Made by a program: the position numbers and the translations under genes. Of a stretch of DNA of 9,338 nt, positions 1-8,934 are shown piece by piece; within the stretch, counting starts at the first letter, position 1, and each line of letters opens with the position of its first letter. Origin of the DNA: Desulfovibrio sp. (GTDB lineage Bacteria; Desulfobacterota; Desulfovibrionia; Desulfovibrionales; Desulfovibrionaceae); contig JAITDR010000237.1 of assembly GCA_031282465.1 (NCBI GenBank), positions 1 through 9,338 of the forward strand, read 5' to 3'. The notes beneath the pieces were generated by a model, which was given only the letters and a program-made list of their open reading frames with translations, made no database searches and was not told where the DNA came from.

Positions 1-1712
1 TCCAGGTACATATCGGCGGGGAACCGGCACTCCGGACGTCGCTCCAATACGGCGGCGAAACTGGTTCCGGAGTCGAACCACACGTCGAGGATATCCGTTT
101 CCCGCCTCCAGTCTTCGGCCCCGCACGCGGGACAACGCAGCCCGGCGGGAACTATATCCTCAAGCGGCGCTTCAAACCAATAATCGCAGCCGGTCGGATG
201 CGCGGCGAACTTGTCCGCCGTCTCCCTGCTCCAGGCGGCGTCGTGCCAGGCCTCGCCGCAGGCGCGGCAGATAAGCGCGACAATGGGCACGCCCCAGGTG
301 CGCTGGCGCGAAATACACCAGTCGGGACGATGTTCAATCATGGAATAGATGCGCTCTTCCCCCCAGGACGGAATCCAGCGAACGTCCCGGCGTATGGCTT
401 TCAGCGCTCTTTCGCGCAGATAGTCGGCCTCCATGCTGATGAACCACTGAGTCGTCGCCCGGAAAATGACCGGTTTTTTGCAACGCCAGCAATGCGGATA
501 CGAATGCTGTATCCTGTCTTCGCGAATCAAGTTGCCGACGGCATTGAGCCTGTCGATGACGGCCGGGTCGGCCTCCGTCGTACACATGCCCCCGAACAGG
601 GGTACATCGGAGAAAAAACGCCCGTCGTCGTCCATGGGTGATAAAATTTCCAGTCCGGCGACAAGGGCGGCAACGTAATCTTCACGCCCGTGGCCGGGAG
701 CGGTATGCACCACACCCGTGCCGGCGTCAAGCGTGACATGCCCGGCGGTCACCACAGGGGACGGCCGGTCGTACAGGGGATGCGAGGCGACGAGGCCCTT
801 GAGATGCACCCCTTTGACCATATGCACGCTCTCGGCGTTAAGCCAGCCGAACAACCTCCGGCATTCTTCAAGCCTTTCCTCGGCCAGTATGTAATATTCC
901 CCTTCCACGCGGACCAGCACATAGTCGAAATCCGGGTGCACGGCCACAGCCGCGTTGTCGGGTATGGTCCAGGGGGTGGTCGTCCAGATGACGATATAGG
1001 TATGCCCGGGAACGGCCTCCGAAAAATAGTGTCGGAGTTTCTCGTCATTGACGGGAAAACGCACATAGATGGACGGCGAACTGCGGTCGCGGTACTCCAC
1101 TTCGGCCTCGGCCAGCGCCGTATGACAGGAACTGCACCAGTGTACGGGCTTCCTGCTGCGGGTCACCGCTCCGGCACTCATGAAGTTGCCGAGTTCGCGG
1201 GCCGTGACGGCTTCATACTCTGGAGCCATGGAAATATACGGTTTGTCCCACACGCCGAGCACGCCGAGGCGCCTGAATTCGTCGCGCTGAATGTTCAGCC
1301 ATTTGTCCGCATACTCACGGCAGGCCGCCCGCACCGTCAAGGGGGGCAGTTTCTGCTTGTTCCCCACCAGTTCCTGTTCCACCTTAAGTTCGATGGGCAA
1401 GCCGTGGCAGTCCCAACCGGGCACGAATTCCGCACGGAATCCCTGCATATTGCGCGACTTGACGATAATATCCTTGAGTATCTTGTTGAGGGCCGTACCC
1501 AGGTGGATATGCCCGTTGGCATACGGAGGGCCGTCATGCAGGACGAACGTCCCCTTCCGCCCCGCGGCCTCAACCATATGCCGGTATGCGTCGTCGCGTT
1601 CCCAACGTTTCAGGATTTCCGGTTCACGCCGGGTCAGGTCGGCTTTCATGGGGAAAGCCGTCCGGGGCAGATTCAGAGTTTGTTTATAGTCGGTCGCGGC
1701 GGGGTCGCTCAT
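1..1712 (-). CDS. ileS: Isoleucyl-tRNA synthetase, N-terminal 570 codons (3' end outside window)
   Basis: Class I aminoacyl-tRNA synthetase that charges tRNA-Ile with isoleucine in the cytoplasm. The frame is open from the ATG at 1712 to the left edge, so the C-terminal part, including the KMSKS loop and tRNA-binding end, is not visible. Seen in the translation: [20 protein letters not shown], the HIGH-region signature, with HLGT at residues 70-73; [10 protein letters not shown] at 99-108; the editing-domain threonine-rich motif WTTTPWT at 243-249; [10 protein letters not shown] at 336-345, whose Asp345 matches the editing aspartate known in IleS; and DVWFDSG near the window edge. This order is that of IleS; ValRS and LeuRS share the fold, but the [10 protein letters not shown] and editing motifs fit IleS best. 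The start is backed by GGAG at 1724-1721, 8 nt upstream. It lies 191 nt after mtnA on the same strand. No frameshift was seen. Confidence 0.97.
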   Translation of the reverse strand, partial: MSDPAATDYKQTLNLPRTAFPMKADLTRREPEILKRWERDDAYRHMVEAAGRKGTFVLHDGPPYANGHIHLGTALNKILKDIIVKSRNMQGFRAEFVPGWDCHGLPIELKVEQELVGNKQKLPPLTVRAACREYADKWLNIQRDEFRRLGVLGVWDKPYISMAPEYEAVTARELGNFMSAGAVTRSRKPVHWCSSCHTALAEAEVEYRDRSSPSIYVRFPVNDEKLRHYFSEAVPGHTYIVIWTTTPWTIPDNAAVAVHPDFDYVLVRVEGEYYILAEERLEECRRLFGWLNAESVHMVKGVHLKGLVASHPLYDRPSPVVTAGHVTLDAGTGVVHTAPGHGREDYVAALVAGLEILSPMDDDGRFFSDVPLFGGMCTTEADPAVIDRLNAVGNLIREDRIQHSYPHCWRCKKPVIFRATTQWFISMEADYLRERALKAIRRDVRWIPSWGEERIYSMIEHRPDWCISRQRTWGVPIVALICRACGEAWHDAAWSRETADKFAAHPTGCDYWFEAPLEDIVPAGLRCPACGAEDWRRETDILDVWFDSGTSFAAVLERRPECRFPADMYL

Positions 1713-1903
1713 AGTATGTGCTCCATACAAGGAATTTCCAATCAACGGGAACTGCGCGTGAGGGAGTTCGGGGCGGCCCGGGCAGGCACAAGGCCGGGCA
1801 TTTGCGGGCGGGATTCGGGCGAAGCCTCGTTTGCTCCCGGCGGGGTTCGGGCGGGGGCCCCGATAATCGCGTTACGCAACTGTGCATAACTGCGCCGGCA
1901 AAG
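1713..1903. other. Intergenic leader between mtnA and ileS
   Basis: This 191-nt gap holds the ileS ribosome-binding site (GGAG, 1724-1721) and a degenerate REP-like element (about 1806-1862). A TTGACT lies at 1907-1902, overlapping the mtnA stop, but no fitting -10 hexamer stands 16-18 nt further on, so I do not call a promoter. There is no T-box-like structure that I can recognise and no hairpin followed by a T-run. Whether ileS has its own promoter here or is read from mtnA cannot be decided by eye. Confidence 0.6.
1806..1862. repeat. REP-like GC-rich palindromic element, degenerate copy
   Basis: GC-rich block between mtnA and ileS. It shares the 11-nt core CCCGGCGGGGT (1836-1846), followed by TCGGG, with the better-preserved element at 7594-7645, and both copies have the same orientation. 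Flanking the core are an imperfect small hairpin (CGGGC GAA GCCTCG, 1817-1830, with one wobble pair) and the self-complementary GGGGCCCC (1854-1861). The order hairpin, core, hairpin matches the other copy, but the arms have diverged. Such elements are typically intergenic and act on mRNA stability or serve as recombination targets; here no function is shown. Confidence 0.6.
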
Positions 1904-2986
1904 TCAAGGGAGCGTCGAACGGGCTTCCTTGCTTCCGCCGCGTTCCACGGCGCGGGCAAGGCTTAGTCCGTAGGGGGGGTGCAAGACCCCCAGTTCGGTG
2001 ATAATGCCGGCAATCAATGCGGCCGGGGTAACGTCGAACGCAAAATTGCAGGCGCCGACACCTTCCGGGCATATACGGCGGCTGCCGAAATAGGTCACTT
2101 CGCTTTCCGGGCGTTCCTCAATGGGAATATCGTCGCCGGTCGGCGTTCGCAAATCTACGGTGGACAGCGGCGCCGCTATGTAAAACGGTATGCCGTGAGC
2201 TTGCGCCGACAGGGCTATGCCGTAGGTGCCGATTTTATTCGCCGTGTCACCGTCGGCGGCTATGCGGTCCGCGCCGGCCAGCACTTTGCTCACCATGCCC
2301 TTGCGCATAAGCAGGGCACAGGCGTTGTCGCAGACCAGCGTAACAGGCACGCCGTTTCTGTGCAGCTCATAGGCGGTGAGTCTCGCGCCCTGCAACAGAG
2401 GCCGCGTCTCACAGGCGATGACCCTGATATCCTTACCTCGCGCGCGGGCCGCATAAATCACGCCCAAGGCCGTTCCGAAACCTGCCGTCGCCAGTGCGCC
2501 GGCGTTGCAGTGCGTCAGCACGACATCGCCCGAGACCAGAAGTTCGGCCCCATGTGCGCCGATGCGACGGTTCACTTCCTGGTCTTCGCGGTGTATGCGC
2601 GCACTTTCGGTTTCCCATAAAGCGACGAGTTCGGCAAAGGTCGAGGGATTCCGGTCCTGCCGGATCTTGCGCATGCGGCCGATCATCCGGGGGAGATTGA
2701 CGGCAGTGGGCCGGACCGCGGCAAGGGCGTCGAGCAGCGCGTCGAGGGCTTCCGCGCCTTCCCGCGGACTGCTGAAACCGGTCGCTGTTTCCCGCGCCGC
2801 CAGAACGCAACCGAAGGCGGCCGCCACGCCGAGGGCGGGCGCTCCCCGCACGACCATTTCCTGTATCGCGTATATGAGGTCGCGCGTATCCCGACAGTAA
2901 AAATATTCCTCGCTTGCCGGCAACATGCGCTGGTCCAACAGGACCAGAGTTCCGGATGCCCCGTCAAACCGAATGTGCGGCTTCAT
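1904..2986 (-). CDS. mtnA: S-methyl-5-thioribose-1-phosphate isomerase (methionine salvage)
   Basis: Converts 5-methylthioribose-1-phosphate to 5-methylthioribulose-1-phosphate in the cytoplasm, within salvage of methylthioadenosine. The 360-residue length is usual for the family, which is related to the eIF2B alpha/beta/delta subunits. Seen: [13 protein letters not shown] at 45-57, [19 protein letters not shown] at 157-175 with the catalytic cysteine at 160, and [19 protein letters not shown] at 237-255 with the catalytic aspartate at 240. These two positions match the Cys160 and Asp240 reported for the Bacillus subtilis enzyme. The start at 2986 lies inside the end of the RND gene (23-nt overlap), with AGAGG about 8 nt upstream, so translation is probably coupled to the pump gene. 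No other methionine-salvage gene is in the window. Related isomerases also act on 5-deoxyribose-1-phosphate, which sequence alone does not exclude. Confidence 0.95.
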   Translation of the reverse strand: MKPHIRFDGASGTLVLLDQRMLPASEEYFYCRDTRDLIYAIQEMVVRGAPALGVAAAFGCVLAARETATGFSSPREGAEALDALLDALAAVRPTAVNLPRMIGRMRKIRQDRNPSTFAELVALWETESARIHREDQEVNRRIGAHGAELLVSGDVVLTHCNAGALATAGFGTALGVIYAARARGKDIRVIACETRPLLQGARLTAYELHRNGVPVTLVCDNACALLMRKGMVSKVLAGADRIAADGDTANKIGTYGIALSAQAHGIPFYIAAPLSTVDLRTPTGDDIPIEERPESEVTYFGSRRICPEGVGACNFAFDVTPAALIAGIITELGVLHPPYGLSLARAVERGGSKEARSTLP

Positions 2987-5900
2987 GCGCTTTGCCTCTT
3001 GTCCGCTCCCTGATGAACTGCTGCACCTGATCCAGATAGGTGTAATACACGGGTGTCAGATACAGGGTCAGCACCTGTGAAACGCAAAGGCCGCCGACCA
3101 CGGCAAGCCCGAGAGGCTGTCTGGCTTCCCCGCCAGCGCCGTAGCCTATCGCTATAGGCAGGGTGCCCGTCAGGGCCGCCATGGTGGTCATCATGATGGG
3201 CCGGAAACGCACCAGCGCGCCCTGAATGATGGCCGACGCCGCATCGACGTTCCGGCCGCGTTGGGCTTCAAGTGCGAAATCTATCATCATGATGGCGTTC
3301 TTTTTAACGATGCCTATGAGCATGATGATGCCGACGAAACCGTATATGTCCAGGTCTTTTCCGAAAATGAGCAGGGTTGCCAGCGCCCCGACCCCGGCCG
3401 CGGGCAGGCCCGACAGTATGGTCACCGGATGTATGAAGCTTTCGTAGAGTATGCCGAGTACGATGTAGATGACGAATATGGACATGGCCAGCAGCAGCCA
3501 CAGGTTTTGAAAGGAGGACTGAAAGGCCTGGGCCGTGCCTTGAAAACTGGTGCTTATGGAATCGGACAGGGTCGTGCGTGCCAGTTCCTGCACCTTATCC
3601 ACGGCCTGACTCAACGAAACGCCTTCCCGCAGGTCGAAGGAAACCGTCACCGAGGGCATCTGCCCGAGATGGTTCACCACCATGGGGCCGACGCCCGTAC
3701 TCATTTCCACAAGGGTGGACAGGGGCACCAACCGGCCGGAAGGCGCGCGCACATGCAGGAGTTCCAAGGTACGCGGCTGGTCCCTGAACTTGGGTTCAAG
3801 TTCCAGGATGACCTGAAAATCGTTGTTGGGCGCCAGGATGGTGGACACTTCACGCGTGCTGTAGGACAGGGAAAGCGCGGTTTCAATCTGCCCGGCGGTA
3901 ATGCCTAAAGCGGAAGCCTTGTCGCGCAGTATCTTTACCCGCACTTCAGGATTGGACAACAAGAGGTCCGTGGAAACATTCTGCACTTCCTCAAGCTCCA
4001 GCACCTTGTCGTAAAAATTCTGCGCATCACGGTACAGCAGGTCCATGTCCGGGCTCTGCATGGTGAACTGGTACAGGCTCTTGGTAGCAGCGCCGCCTAT
4101 GCGGATGGGCGGCGGCATGGCCGTGTAGGCGCGAATGCCCGGCACGTTTTCGAACAGGGGTCTGAACTGCCGGATGATTTCCGTGGCGTGGGGCCGCTTC
4201 GATCTATCTATAAGAGTGATGCCGATGAATCCTTCATGCGTGAAGTTGGCGCCGCCGCCCGCGCCGATGACGGACATGTAGCGGGCGACGTAGGGATTGC
4301 TGCGGACGATGTCCACAAGCTGCTCCTGATGCGCCTGCATATTGGCCAGGGAACTGCCCTGCTGGCCTTCCGTACGCACGACGATCTGCCCTATGTCTTC
4401 CGTAGGCAGAAAGCCCTTGGGCGCCGCGACGAACAGAAAACCCGTCAGGCCGATGATGCCGAAGGACGCCAGCAGGCAGGCAAAACGCACCCGCACGGCA
4501 GCGCGCAGGGTCCTTTCATAAAAATCCAGAGCCTTGCCGAACAGCCGCTCCGCCCCGCCGGACAAGCCTTCCTGGCGTTCTGCGTGATTCATCGGACGCA
4601 GAAAACGGCTGCACAACATGGGTGTCAGGGTCAGGGAAACCAGGCCGGACATCAAGATGGCCAAGGCTATGGTCAACGCGAACTCGTGGAACAGCCTGCC
4701 CACGATCCCGCCGAGAAAAAGCACGGGAATAAAGACGGCCACCAGAGAAAGGGTCATGGACAAAATGGTGAACCCGACCTCCTTGGAGCCGTCCAGAGCG
4801 GCCTGTGCCGGTTTTTTGCCCATTTCCATGTGCCGGACGATGTTTTCCAGCATGACCACGGCATCATCCACCACAAAACCCACGGACAGGGTCAGGGCCA
4901 TAAGTGACAGGTTGTTCAGGGAAAACCCGAGCACATACATAAACGCGAAAGCCCCGACAATGGACAGTGGAACGACCAGACTCGGTATGATCGTCGCCGA
5001 CAGATTGCGCAAAAAGAGGAAAATCACCATAATCACCAGACACACGGTCAGGCACATGGTGAACTGCACGTCGTGCACGGCCTCACGGATACTTTCCGAA
5101 CGGTCGTACTGCACTTTGAACTCGATGGACGCGGGTACCTGCCTGCGCAGTTCCGGCAACACTTTCTTAATGTTGTCCACGAGTTCCACGGTGTTCGCCC
5201 CCGGCTGGCGTTCGATAGCCAGGGTAAAAGCGCGGTATTCGTTGTACCATCCGGCTCTGCGGTCGTTTTCCACGCTGTCGATGACCGTTGCTATTTCCGA
5301 CAGGCGCACGGGTGCGCCGCCTCTCCAGGCGACGATCAGCGGTTTGTATTCGTCCGCCTTGTACAAGGCTCCGGAGCTTTGCACCGTGTATTCGCGCACT
5401 CTGCCGCTCAGGGAACCTACGGGCTGGTTGGAGTTGCCTTCCTGCAGGGCGGCGGCTATCTCGTCTATGCCTATGTTGCGCGAGGCGACGGCTTCCGGGT
5501 CCACCTGCACGCGCACGGCGTACTTGAGCTGTCCGTACACGGAGACCTGGGAAACGCCTTTGACTGTGGACAGGCGTTGGGCCACGAGATTTTCGGCGTA
5601 CTCGTTGACATCCGTCAGGCGCATAGTGGGCGAGTACATGGCGAGATAAAAGACGGGCAAGTCGGCGGGGTTCACCTTTCTGAACGCGGGAGGCGTCGGC
5701 AGGTCGGCCGGCAGGCGCCGCATGGCCGCGGAGATGGCTGTCTGCACATCCAAAGCAGCGGCGTCGATATCCCGTTCCAGGGCAAACTGCAGAGTAATGC
5801 GCGTCCGGCCGAGATTGCTGACGGAAATCATGGAATCCAGGCCGGCTATAGTGGAAAACTGCTTTTCCAGAGGCGTCGCCACCGAGGAGGCCATAGTTTC

Positions 5901-6068
5901 CGGGCTTGCCCCGGGGTAATCCACAATCACGCCTATCGTCGGGAAATCCACAGTAGGCAGGGCGGCTGTCGGCAAAAGGCGATAGCCCATGATACCGGCC
6001 GCCATGATGCCGAGCATGATCAGGGTGGTGGCCACCGGGCGGCGGATGAAAATTTCCGACGGATTCAT
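2964..6068 (-). CDS. RND efflux pump, inner-membrane subunit (AcrB/MdtB/MdtC type)
   Basis: Proton-driven inner-membrane transporter of the hydrophobe/amphiphile efflux-1 family, which works with a periplasmic adaptor and an outer-membrane channel. The 1034-residue length is full. Seen: first membrane helix about residues 10-30, large periplasmic loop to about 335, helices 2-6 about 336-490, helix 7 about 527-548, second periplasmic loop to about 854, helices 8-12 about 855-1012. The proton-relay residues of AcrB are all matched: Asp401-Asp402 in [15 protein letters not shown], Lys923 in [14 protein letters not shown], Arg954 and Thr961 around RFRPIMMT. The N-terminus [16 protein letters not shown] resembles MdtB/MdtC/MuxB. 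The start is supported by AAGGAA at 6080-6075, 6 nt upstream. The 149-nt gap before it shows no clear promoter or terminator. Neither adaptor nor outer-membrane partner is adjacent; the substrate is unknown. Confidence 0.95.
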   Translation of the reverse strand: MNPSEIFIRRPVATTLIMLGIMAAGIMGYRLLPTAALPTVDFPTIGVIVDYPGASPETMASSVATPLEKQFSTIAGLDSMISVSNLGRTRITLQFALERDIDAAALDVQTAISAAMRRLPADLPTPPAFRKVNPADLPVFYLAMYSPTMRLTDVNEYAENLVAQRLSTVKGVSQVSVYGQLKYAVRVQVDPEAVASRNIGIDEIAAALQEGNSNQPVGSLSGRVREYTVQSSGALYKADEYKPLIVAWRGGAPVRLSEIATVIDSVENDRRAGWYNEYRAFTLAIERQPGANTVELVDNIKKVLPELRRQVPASIEFKVQYDRSESIREAVHDVQFTMCLTVCLVIMVIFLFLRNLSATIIPSLVVPLSIVGAFAFMYVLGFSLNNLSLMALTLSVGFVVDDAVVMLENIVRHMEMGKKPAQAALDGSKEVGFTILSMTLSLVAVFIPVLFLGGIVGRLFHEFALTIALAILMSGLVSLTLTPMLCSRFLRPMNHAERQEGLSGGAERLFGKALDFYERTLRAAVRVRFACLLASFGIIGLTGFLFVAAPKGFLPTEDIGQIVVRTEGQQGSSLANMQAHQEQLVDIVRSNPYVARYMSVIGAGGGANFTHEGFIGITLIDRSKRPHATEIIRQFRPLFENVPGIRAYTAMPPPIRIGGAATKSLYQFTMQSPDMDLLYRDAQNFYDKVLELEEVQNVSTDLLLSNPEVRVKILRDKASALGITAGQIETALSLSYSTREVSTILAPNNDFQVILELEPKFRDQPRTLELLHVRAPSGRLVPLSTLVEMSTGVGPMVVNHLGQMPSVTVSFDLREGVSLSQAVDKVQELARTTLSDSISTSFQGTAQAFQSSFQNLWLLLAMSIFVIYIVLGILYESFIHPVTILSGLPAAGVGALATLLIFGKDLDIYGFVGIIMLIGIVKKNAIMMIDFALEAQRGRNVDAASAIIQGALVRFRPIMMTTMAALTGTLPIAIGYGAGGEARQPLGLAVVGGLCVSQVLTLYLTPVYYTYLDQVQQFIRERTRGKAHEAAHSV

Positions 6069-6217
6069 CAGAAATTCCTTTGTGGTTTGAAACCTCTCCC
6101 CTCAGGGAACTCGGTGGATTGCCGCACCGGACTTTCCTGTTCAGGGACGCGGGCATGCGGGAGGCTTATCTTGTTGCCGGCCCGAAAGCAAGAGGGTCTT
6201 GAGCCGGCTCTGTTCGG

Positions 6218-7429
6218 CTATTTCTCGTTTCCCTTTCTCTTTACGCCGAGTACGCGTCCATCTGTCCCCAAGCCATAACGTATGCCGCACCAGACTATGC
6301 TCCTGCACGTGACGGTGCGTGCATAGTTGCCGAAAAGCGCCGTTATCGCAATCGCAAGCCCTTTGATCCACGCGCTTCCCGGACAATCCGCCGCAATGCG
6401 GCGGCGCAGAAGTTCCTGCAACAGTATCTGCCCGCAGAGGACAAGCAGGGCAGCCGCCTGCATCGGGAACGGCACGTTGCCGCCCTGCACGGTACACAAC
6501 AGGATGTACGGACAGGCGGCGCAGGCGGCGGCAAACCAGGAAAGACAAAAACCGATAAGCAGCCAAGCTCCGAAGGTATAAACTCTGGGATAAAAAAGCT
6601 GCCGGAACAGCCATTCGTCCAAAGCTTCCCGCGTCATCGAACGGGCGCTGCTCTCCAGCAGGGCATCCGGGCAGAACAGAACCGGGATGCCTTTTTTGCC
6701 CAGCAGTCCTGCCAGCGAAGAATCGTCCACCACCGTCCGCCCCCATAGTCCTGCTACGTCGAGACGCTTGAATGCCGCAGCGCGCGCTGCGGTGGCGCCG
6801 CCCCAAGGTTGCGTGAAAAAAGGCAGCGATTGAAGAAAAAGCATAAAACGATTGATTGCGTGAAACGCCGTTGTGGCCGGTTCCGTCGTATACAGCCGCG
6901 AACGCCGGTATCCCGTGCAAAAATCGGCTTGGTCGAGCAGGATGGGGTGAACAAGCTTGCGGACGAAGTCAGGCTCCGCGCGATGATTGGCGTCGCAGAA
7001 CACATAGACGGCCGTGTCCGGATCGACGGCTTCAAGACATGACAACAGGTTTTGATTTTTCTGTCCCGAACGGACGGCTTCCGGCGCATGTACAAGGCGT
7101 GCGTGCGCGTAGCGGGCAGTCAGTTCCAAGGCCGATGCGTATGCGGGGTCGGCGGTGCCGCAGACGGCGAGATAGACCGTCAGGTTCGGATAATCCTGCT
7201 CAAGCAGACTGCGCAGGGCTGCCTCCGTATCGTTGTTTCTCCCGGTCACGGGGATCATCACGGCTGTGGGCGGCAAAGGCCGGGGAAGAGCGGGAAGCCG
7301 GAACGCCTTGTGCAGGCGCGTCGTATCCAAACAGAAACAGCAGTACAAAAGCGCCAGTTGCGTCCAGGCGACAATCAGCAGACACAGCGCAAGTGTCACG
7401 ACGGCGGACCTTGCGCGCGGTGAGCGCAT
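6218..7429 (-). CDS. Membrane-anchored family 2 glycosyltransferase (ceramide glucosyltransferase-like)
   Basis: Predicted inverting GT-A enzyme that transfers a sugar from a nucleotide donor to a lipid or glycan acceptor at the inner membrane. The 403 residues begin with a hydrophobic helix (about 9-33), then a catalytic domain: MIPVTGRNND (58-67), SGQKNQNL (121-128), FCDAN (144-148) at the metal-binding DXD position with Asn in third place, QPWGGATAARAAAF (207-220), and VVDDSSLAG (233-241), probably holding the catalytic aspartate. RQLFYPR (276-282) stands where the (Q/R)XXRW motif is expected. Three hydrophobic segments follow (about 285-314, 320-342, 355-375). This layout resembles ceramide glucosyltransferase and HpnI-like proteins; donor and acceptor cannot be told. 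The start at 7429 has no strong Shine-Dalgarno (only GGCGA 7440-7436) and lies inside the end of the GT4 frame, so coupling is likely; the N-terminal helix supports this start. Confidence 0.9.
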   Translation of the reverse strand: MRSPRARSAVVTLALCLLIVAWTQLALLYCCFCLDTTRLHKAFRLPALPRPLPPTAVMIPVTGRNNDTEAALRSLLEQDYPNLTVYLAVCGTADPAYASALELTARYAHARLVHAPEAVRSGQKNQNLLSCLEAVDPDTAVYVFCDANHRAEPDFVRKLVHPILLDQADFCTGYRRSRLYTTEPATTAFHAINRFMLFLQSLPFFTQPWGGATAARAAAFKRLDVAGLWGRTVVDDSSLAGLLGKKGIPVLFCPDALLESSARSMTREALDEWLFRQLFYPRVYTFGAWLLIGFCLSWFAAACAACPYILLCTVQGGNVPFPMQAAALLVLCGQILLQELLRRRIAADCPGSAWIKGLAIAITALFGNYARTVTCRSIVWCGIRYGLGTDGRVLGVKRKGNEK

Positions 7430-8934
7430 CGAAGATCGCCGGGTTCCGACTCGGCTTTATCAGAAATTCCTTCCGCCCGGCAGGCAATGCAACCTGTTGA
7501 TTTATCCTCATGTGAGAGCTTTGTCGCCGCAAACTTCCCCGGCAGGTCGACATGACTTGATATAAAACCGACGGTCTCTCTGCATTCCGATGAGGGGGTC
7601 CGGGGGAAATCATTTCCCCCGGCGGGGTCCGGGGCAGAGCCCCGGCAGGATTTGATGCAGTTATCCAATTGTTCAGTGTTTCCCTGTTGCGCGCGGCTTG
7701 CGTCGAAAAGCGCCGCGAGCCGCTTCAAATTCGCGTCCGTATCGAACATTTCCTTGACCAGCGCCCGCCCTCGGGTGGCCATGCGTAGAGCGCCGAGGCG
7801 GTCGGAAGCCAGTGCGCGCACGGCATCGGCCAGAGCGTCGGCATCGCGTTCAGGCACAAGCAACCCGGTTTCGCCGTGTCGAATCACGTCGCCTACGCCG
7901 GATACCGGCGTACTTATCACGGGCAGACCGTGGCTCAGGGCTTCCATAATCACTGTGGGCAGCCCGTCGCCTTTGCCGCCGGCCTTGGTGAGGCAGCAGG
8001 GCATGAGAAAGACGTCCGCGGCGAGCAGCAGTTCCGGCAAATCATCATGGGCGACGAAGCCGGGAAAATGTGTGCGGGCTTCCACTCCCGACGCCCTTGC
8101 CTGCTGTTTGAGTTTCCTCTCCCACGGGCCGGAGCCGGCCACGGTGAGTTCGGCCTCCAGCCCTCCGTCGAGCAGTATCTTGAGCGCTTCAACGGCATAT
8201 TGAAAGCCCTTGGTTTCCACAAGACGGCCGACGGCCAGCAGGCGCAGGGGCGGACGCATGGGCGCTTCCGCCGTGCGTTCCGAAGGCAATGTGCAAACAT
8301 TGTAGATGAGAAGATGTTTTCCGGCCGCGGCGCCTGCCGGATCGAATTGCGCAAGATAGGGCAGGTTGTGCGAGGCGTCGACGCGCGCAAAGACGGCGGC
8401 TTGCAGTTTTTCGGCCAATGCGCCGTCCGGCGGACGAATGTCCCCGGCAAGACAGTTCATGGAAAAGGGAATTCCGGTGAGGCGGGACGCCGTCCAGGCG
8501 GCTGTAGCCGGACCGCAGGCCCATGCCGCGTGAAGGTGTCCGATGTTCAGGGCCTCGCAACGTTCGGCCAGATAAAAACCGCAGAGTGCCGCCCAAGTAT
8601 TTTCCAGTTGTTGTTCCGCGTCCCGCCTGCGGCGAAAGACAATATCCCGGCATATCCCGACGCTGACGCGGGGTTTGGTGATTATGCCCCGGAGCACGGC
8701 GGCGCAGATGCGAAAAAAAGATGCCGCGCCCAAGGGTTCTACAGGCAGTCTGCCGCGCCGCAACCTCGGGCCGAGGTCTTTGCCGCAAGGGCCGTACAGA
8801 CTGAATCCGCTGACGGGAAAACCGCGGTCATACAGGGCTTCCGCCTCGTAGTAGATAAAGGTTTCCGAGGCAAGGGGCAGCCAGAGGGAGACATAGGCCG
8901 TCCGGACGTGAGTGCGTTCCCTCGGCATGCGCAT
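7396..8934 (-). CDS. Family 4 glycosyltransferase (WcaL-like) with abnormal C-terminal tail
   Basis: Predicted retaining GT-B glycosyltransferase of surface polysaccharide assembly. With the start at 8934 it is 512 residues. Seen: SETFIYYEAEALYDRG (23-38), typical of the WcaL-like N-terminus; LLAVGRLVETKGF (232-244) with donor-binding Arg237 and Lys242; DGLPTVIME (323-331), the EX7E motif with Asp as first acid; SHGLPVISTPVSGVGDVI and GETGLLVPERDADAL closing the nucleotide-binding domain. The domain ends near residue 415. The remaining 95 or so residues have no recognisable fold and are encoded partly by a REP-like palindrome (7594-7645). The start is ATG 8934, forming TAATG with the upstream stop and preceded by GGGG at 5 nt; ATG 8928 is an alternative. 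An in-frame ATG at 9030 would overlap the upstream gene by 97 nt and adds residues unlike the family. The stop lies 34 nt inside the GT2 gene. Confidence 0.88.
   Translation of the reverse strand: MRMPRERTHVRTAYVSLWLPLASETFIYYEAEALYDRGFPVSGFSLYGPCGKDLGPRLRRGRLPVEPLGAASFFRICAAVLRGIITKPRVSVGICRDIVFRRRRDAEQQLENTWAALCGFYLAERCEALNIGHLHAAWACGPATAAWTASRLTGIPFSMNCLAGDIRPPDGALAEKLQAAVFARVDASHNLPYLAQFDPAGAAAGKHLLIYNVCTLPSERTAEAPMRPPLRLLAVGRLVETKGFQYAVEALKILLDGGLEAELTVAGSGPWERKLKQQARASGVEARTHFPGFVAHDDLPELLLAADVFLMPCCLTKAGGKGDGLPTVIMEALSHGLPVISTPVSGVGDVIRHGETGLLVPERDADALADAVRALASDRLGALRMATRGRALVKEMFDTDANLKRLAALFDASRAQQGNTEQLDNCIKSCRGSAPDPAGGNDFPRTPSSECRETVGFISSHVDLPGKFAATKLSHEDKSTGCIACRAEGISDKAESEPGDLRCAHRAQGPPS
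7594..7645. repeat. REP-like element with two perfect palindromes, inside the GT4 frame
   Basis: Two adjacent perfect inverted repeats: 7600-7622, with 11-nt arms around a single C (arms CCGGGGGAAAT and ATTTCCCCCGG), and 7629-7645, with 7-nt arms CCGGGGC and GCCCCGG around AGA. A short CGGGGT joins them. The core CCCGGCGGGGT (7618-7628) recurs in the mtnA-ileS gap at 1836-1846. No T-run follows either hairpin on the transcribed strand, so it is not a standard intrinsic terminator. Read in the GT4 frame it gives about residues 430-448 (CRGSAPDPAGGNDFPRTPSS), which looks like translated repeat rather than protein domain. Repeats of this kind are normally intergenic, so its place inside an open frame is odd. 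Confidence 0.8.

Noticed and set aside
1488..1520. HLGT in place of HIGH in the IleS signature
   Set aside because: Thr is allowed at the last position of the class I signature and the surrounding residues are normal, so this is ordinary family variation.
690..1889. Plus-strand open frame of 399 codons opposite ileS
   Set aside because: It is the antisense shadow of ileS, whose minus-strand frame shows the full series of synthetase motifs; the plus frame has no recognisable domain and runs into the intergenic gap.
1879..1907. Possible ileS promoter starting with TTGACT at 1907-1902
   Set aside because: No -10-like hexamer lies 16-18 nt downstream; the nearest candidates, TTATGC and GATTAT, are at unsuitable distances.
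5073..6278. Plus-strand open frame of 401 codons opposite the RND gene
   Set aside because: It is antisense to the periplasmic loop region of a clear RND pump, rich in His, Gly and Arg as shadow frames in GC-rich DNA are, with no domain.
7501..7566. AT-rich GATAAA (7506-7501) and TTATAT (7565-7560) as promoters for the GT2 gene
   Set aside because: Neither has a -35-like hexamer at 16-18 nt spacing, and the gene probably belongs to the upstream transcription unit.
7600..7645. Palindromes as an intrinsic terminator of the GT4 gene
   Set aside because: The hairpins are strong but no T-run follows on the transcribed strand, and the reading frame continues through them.
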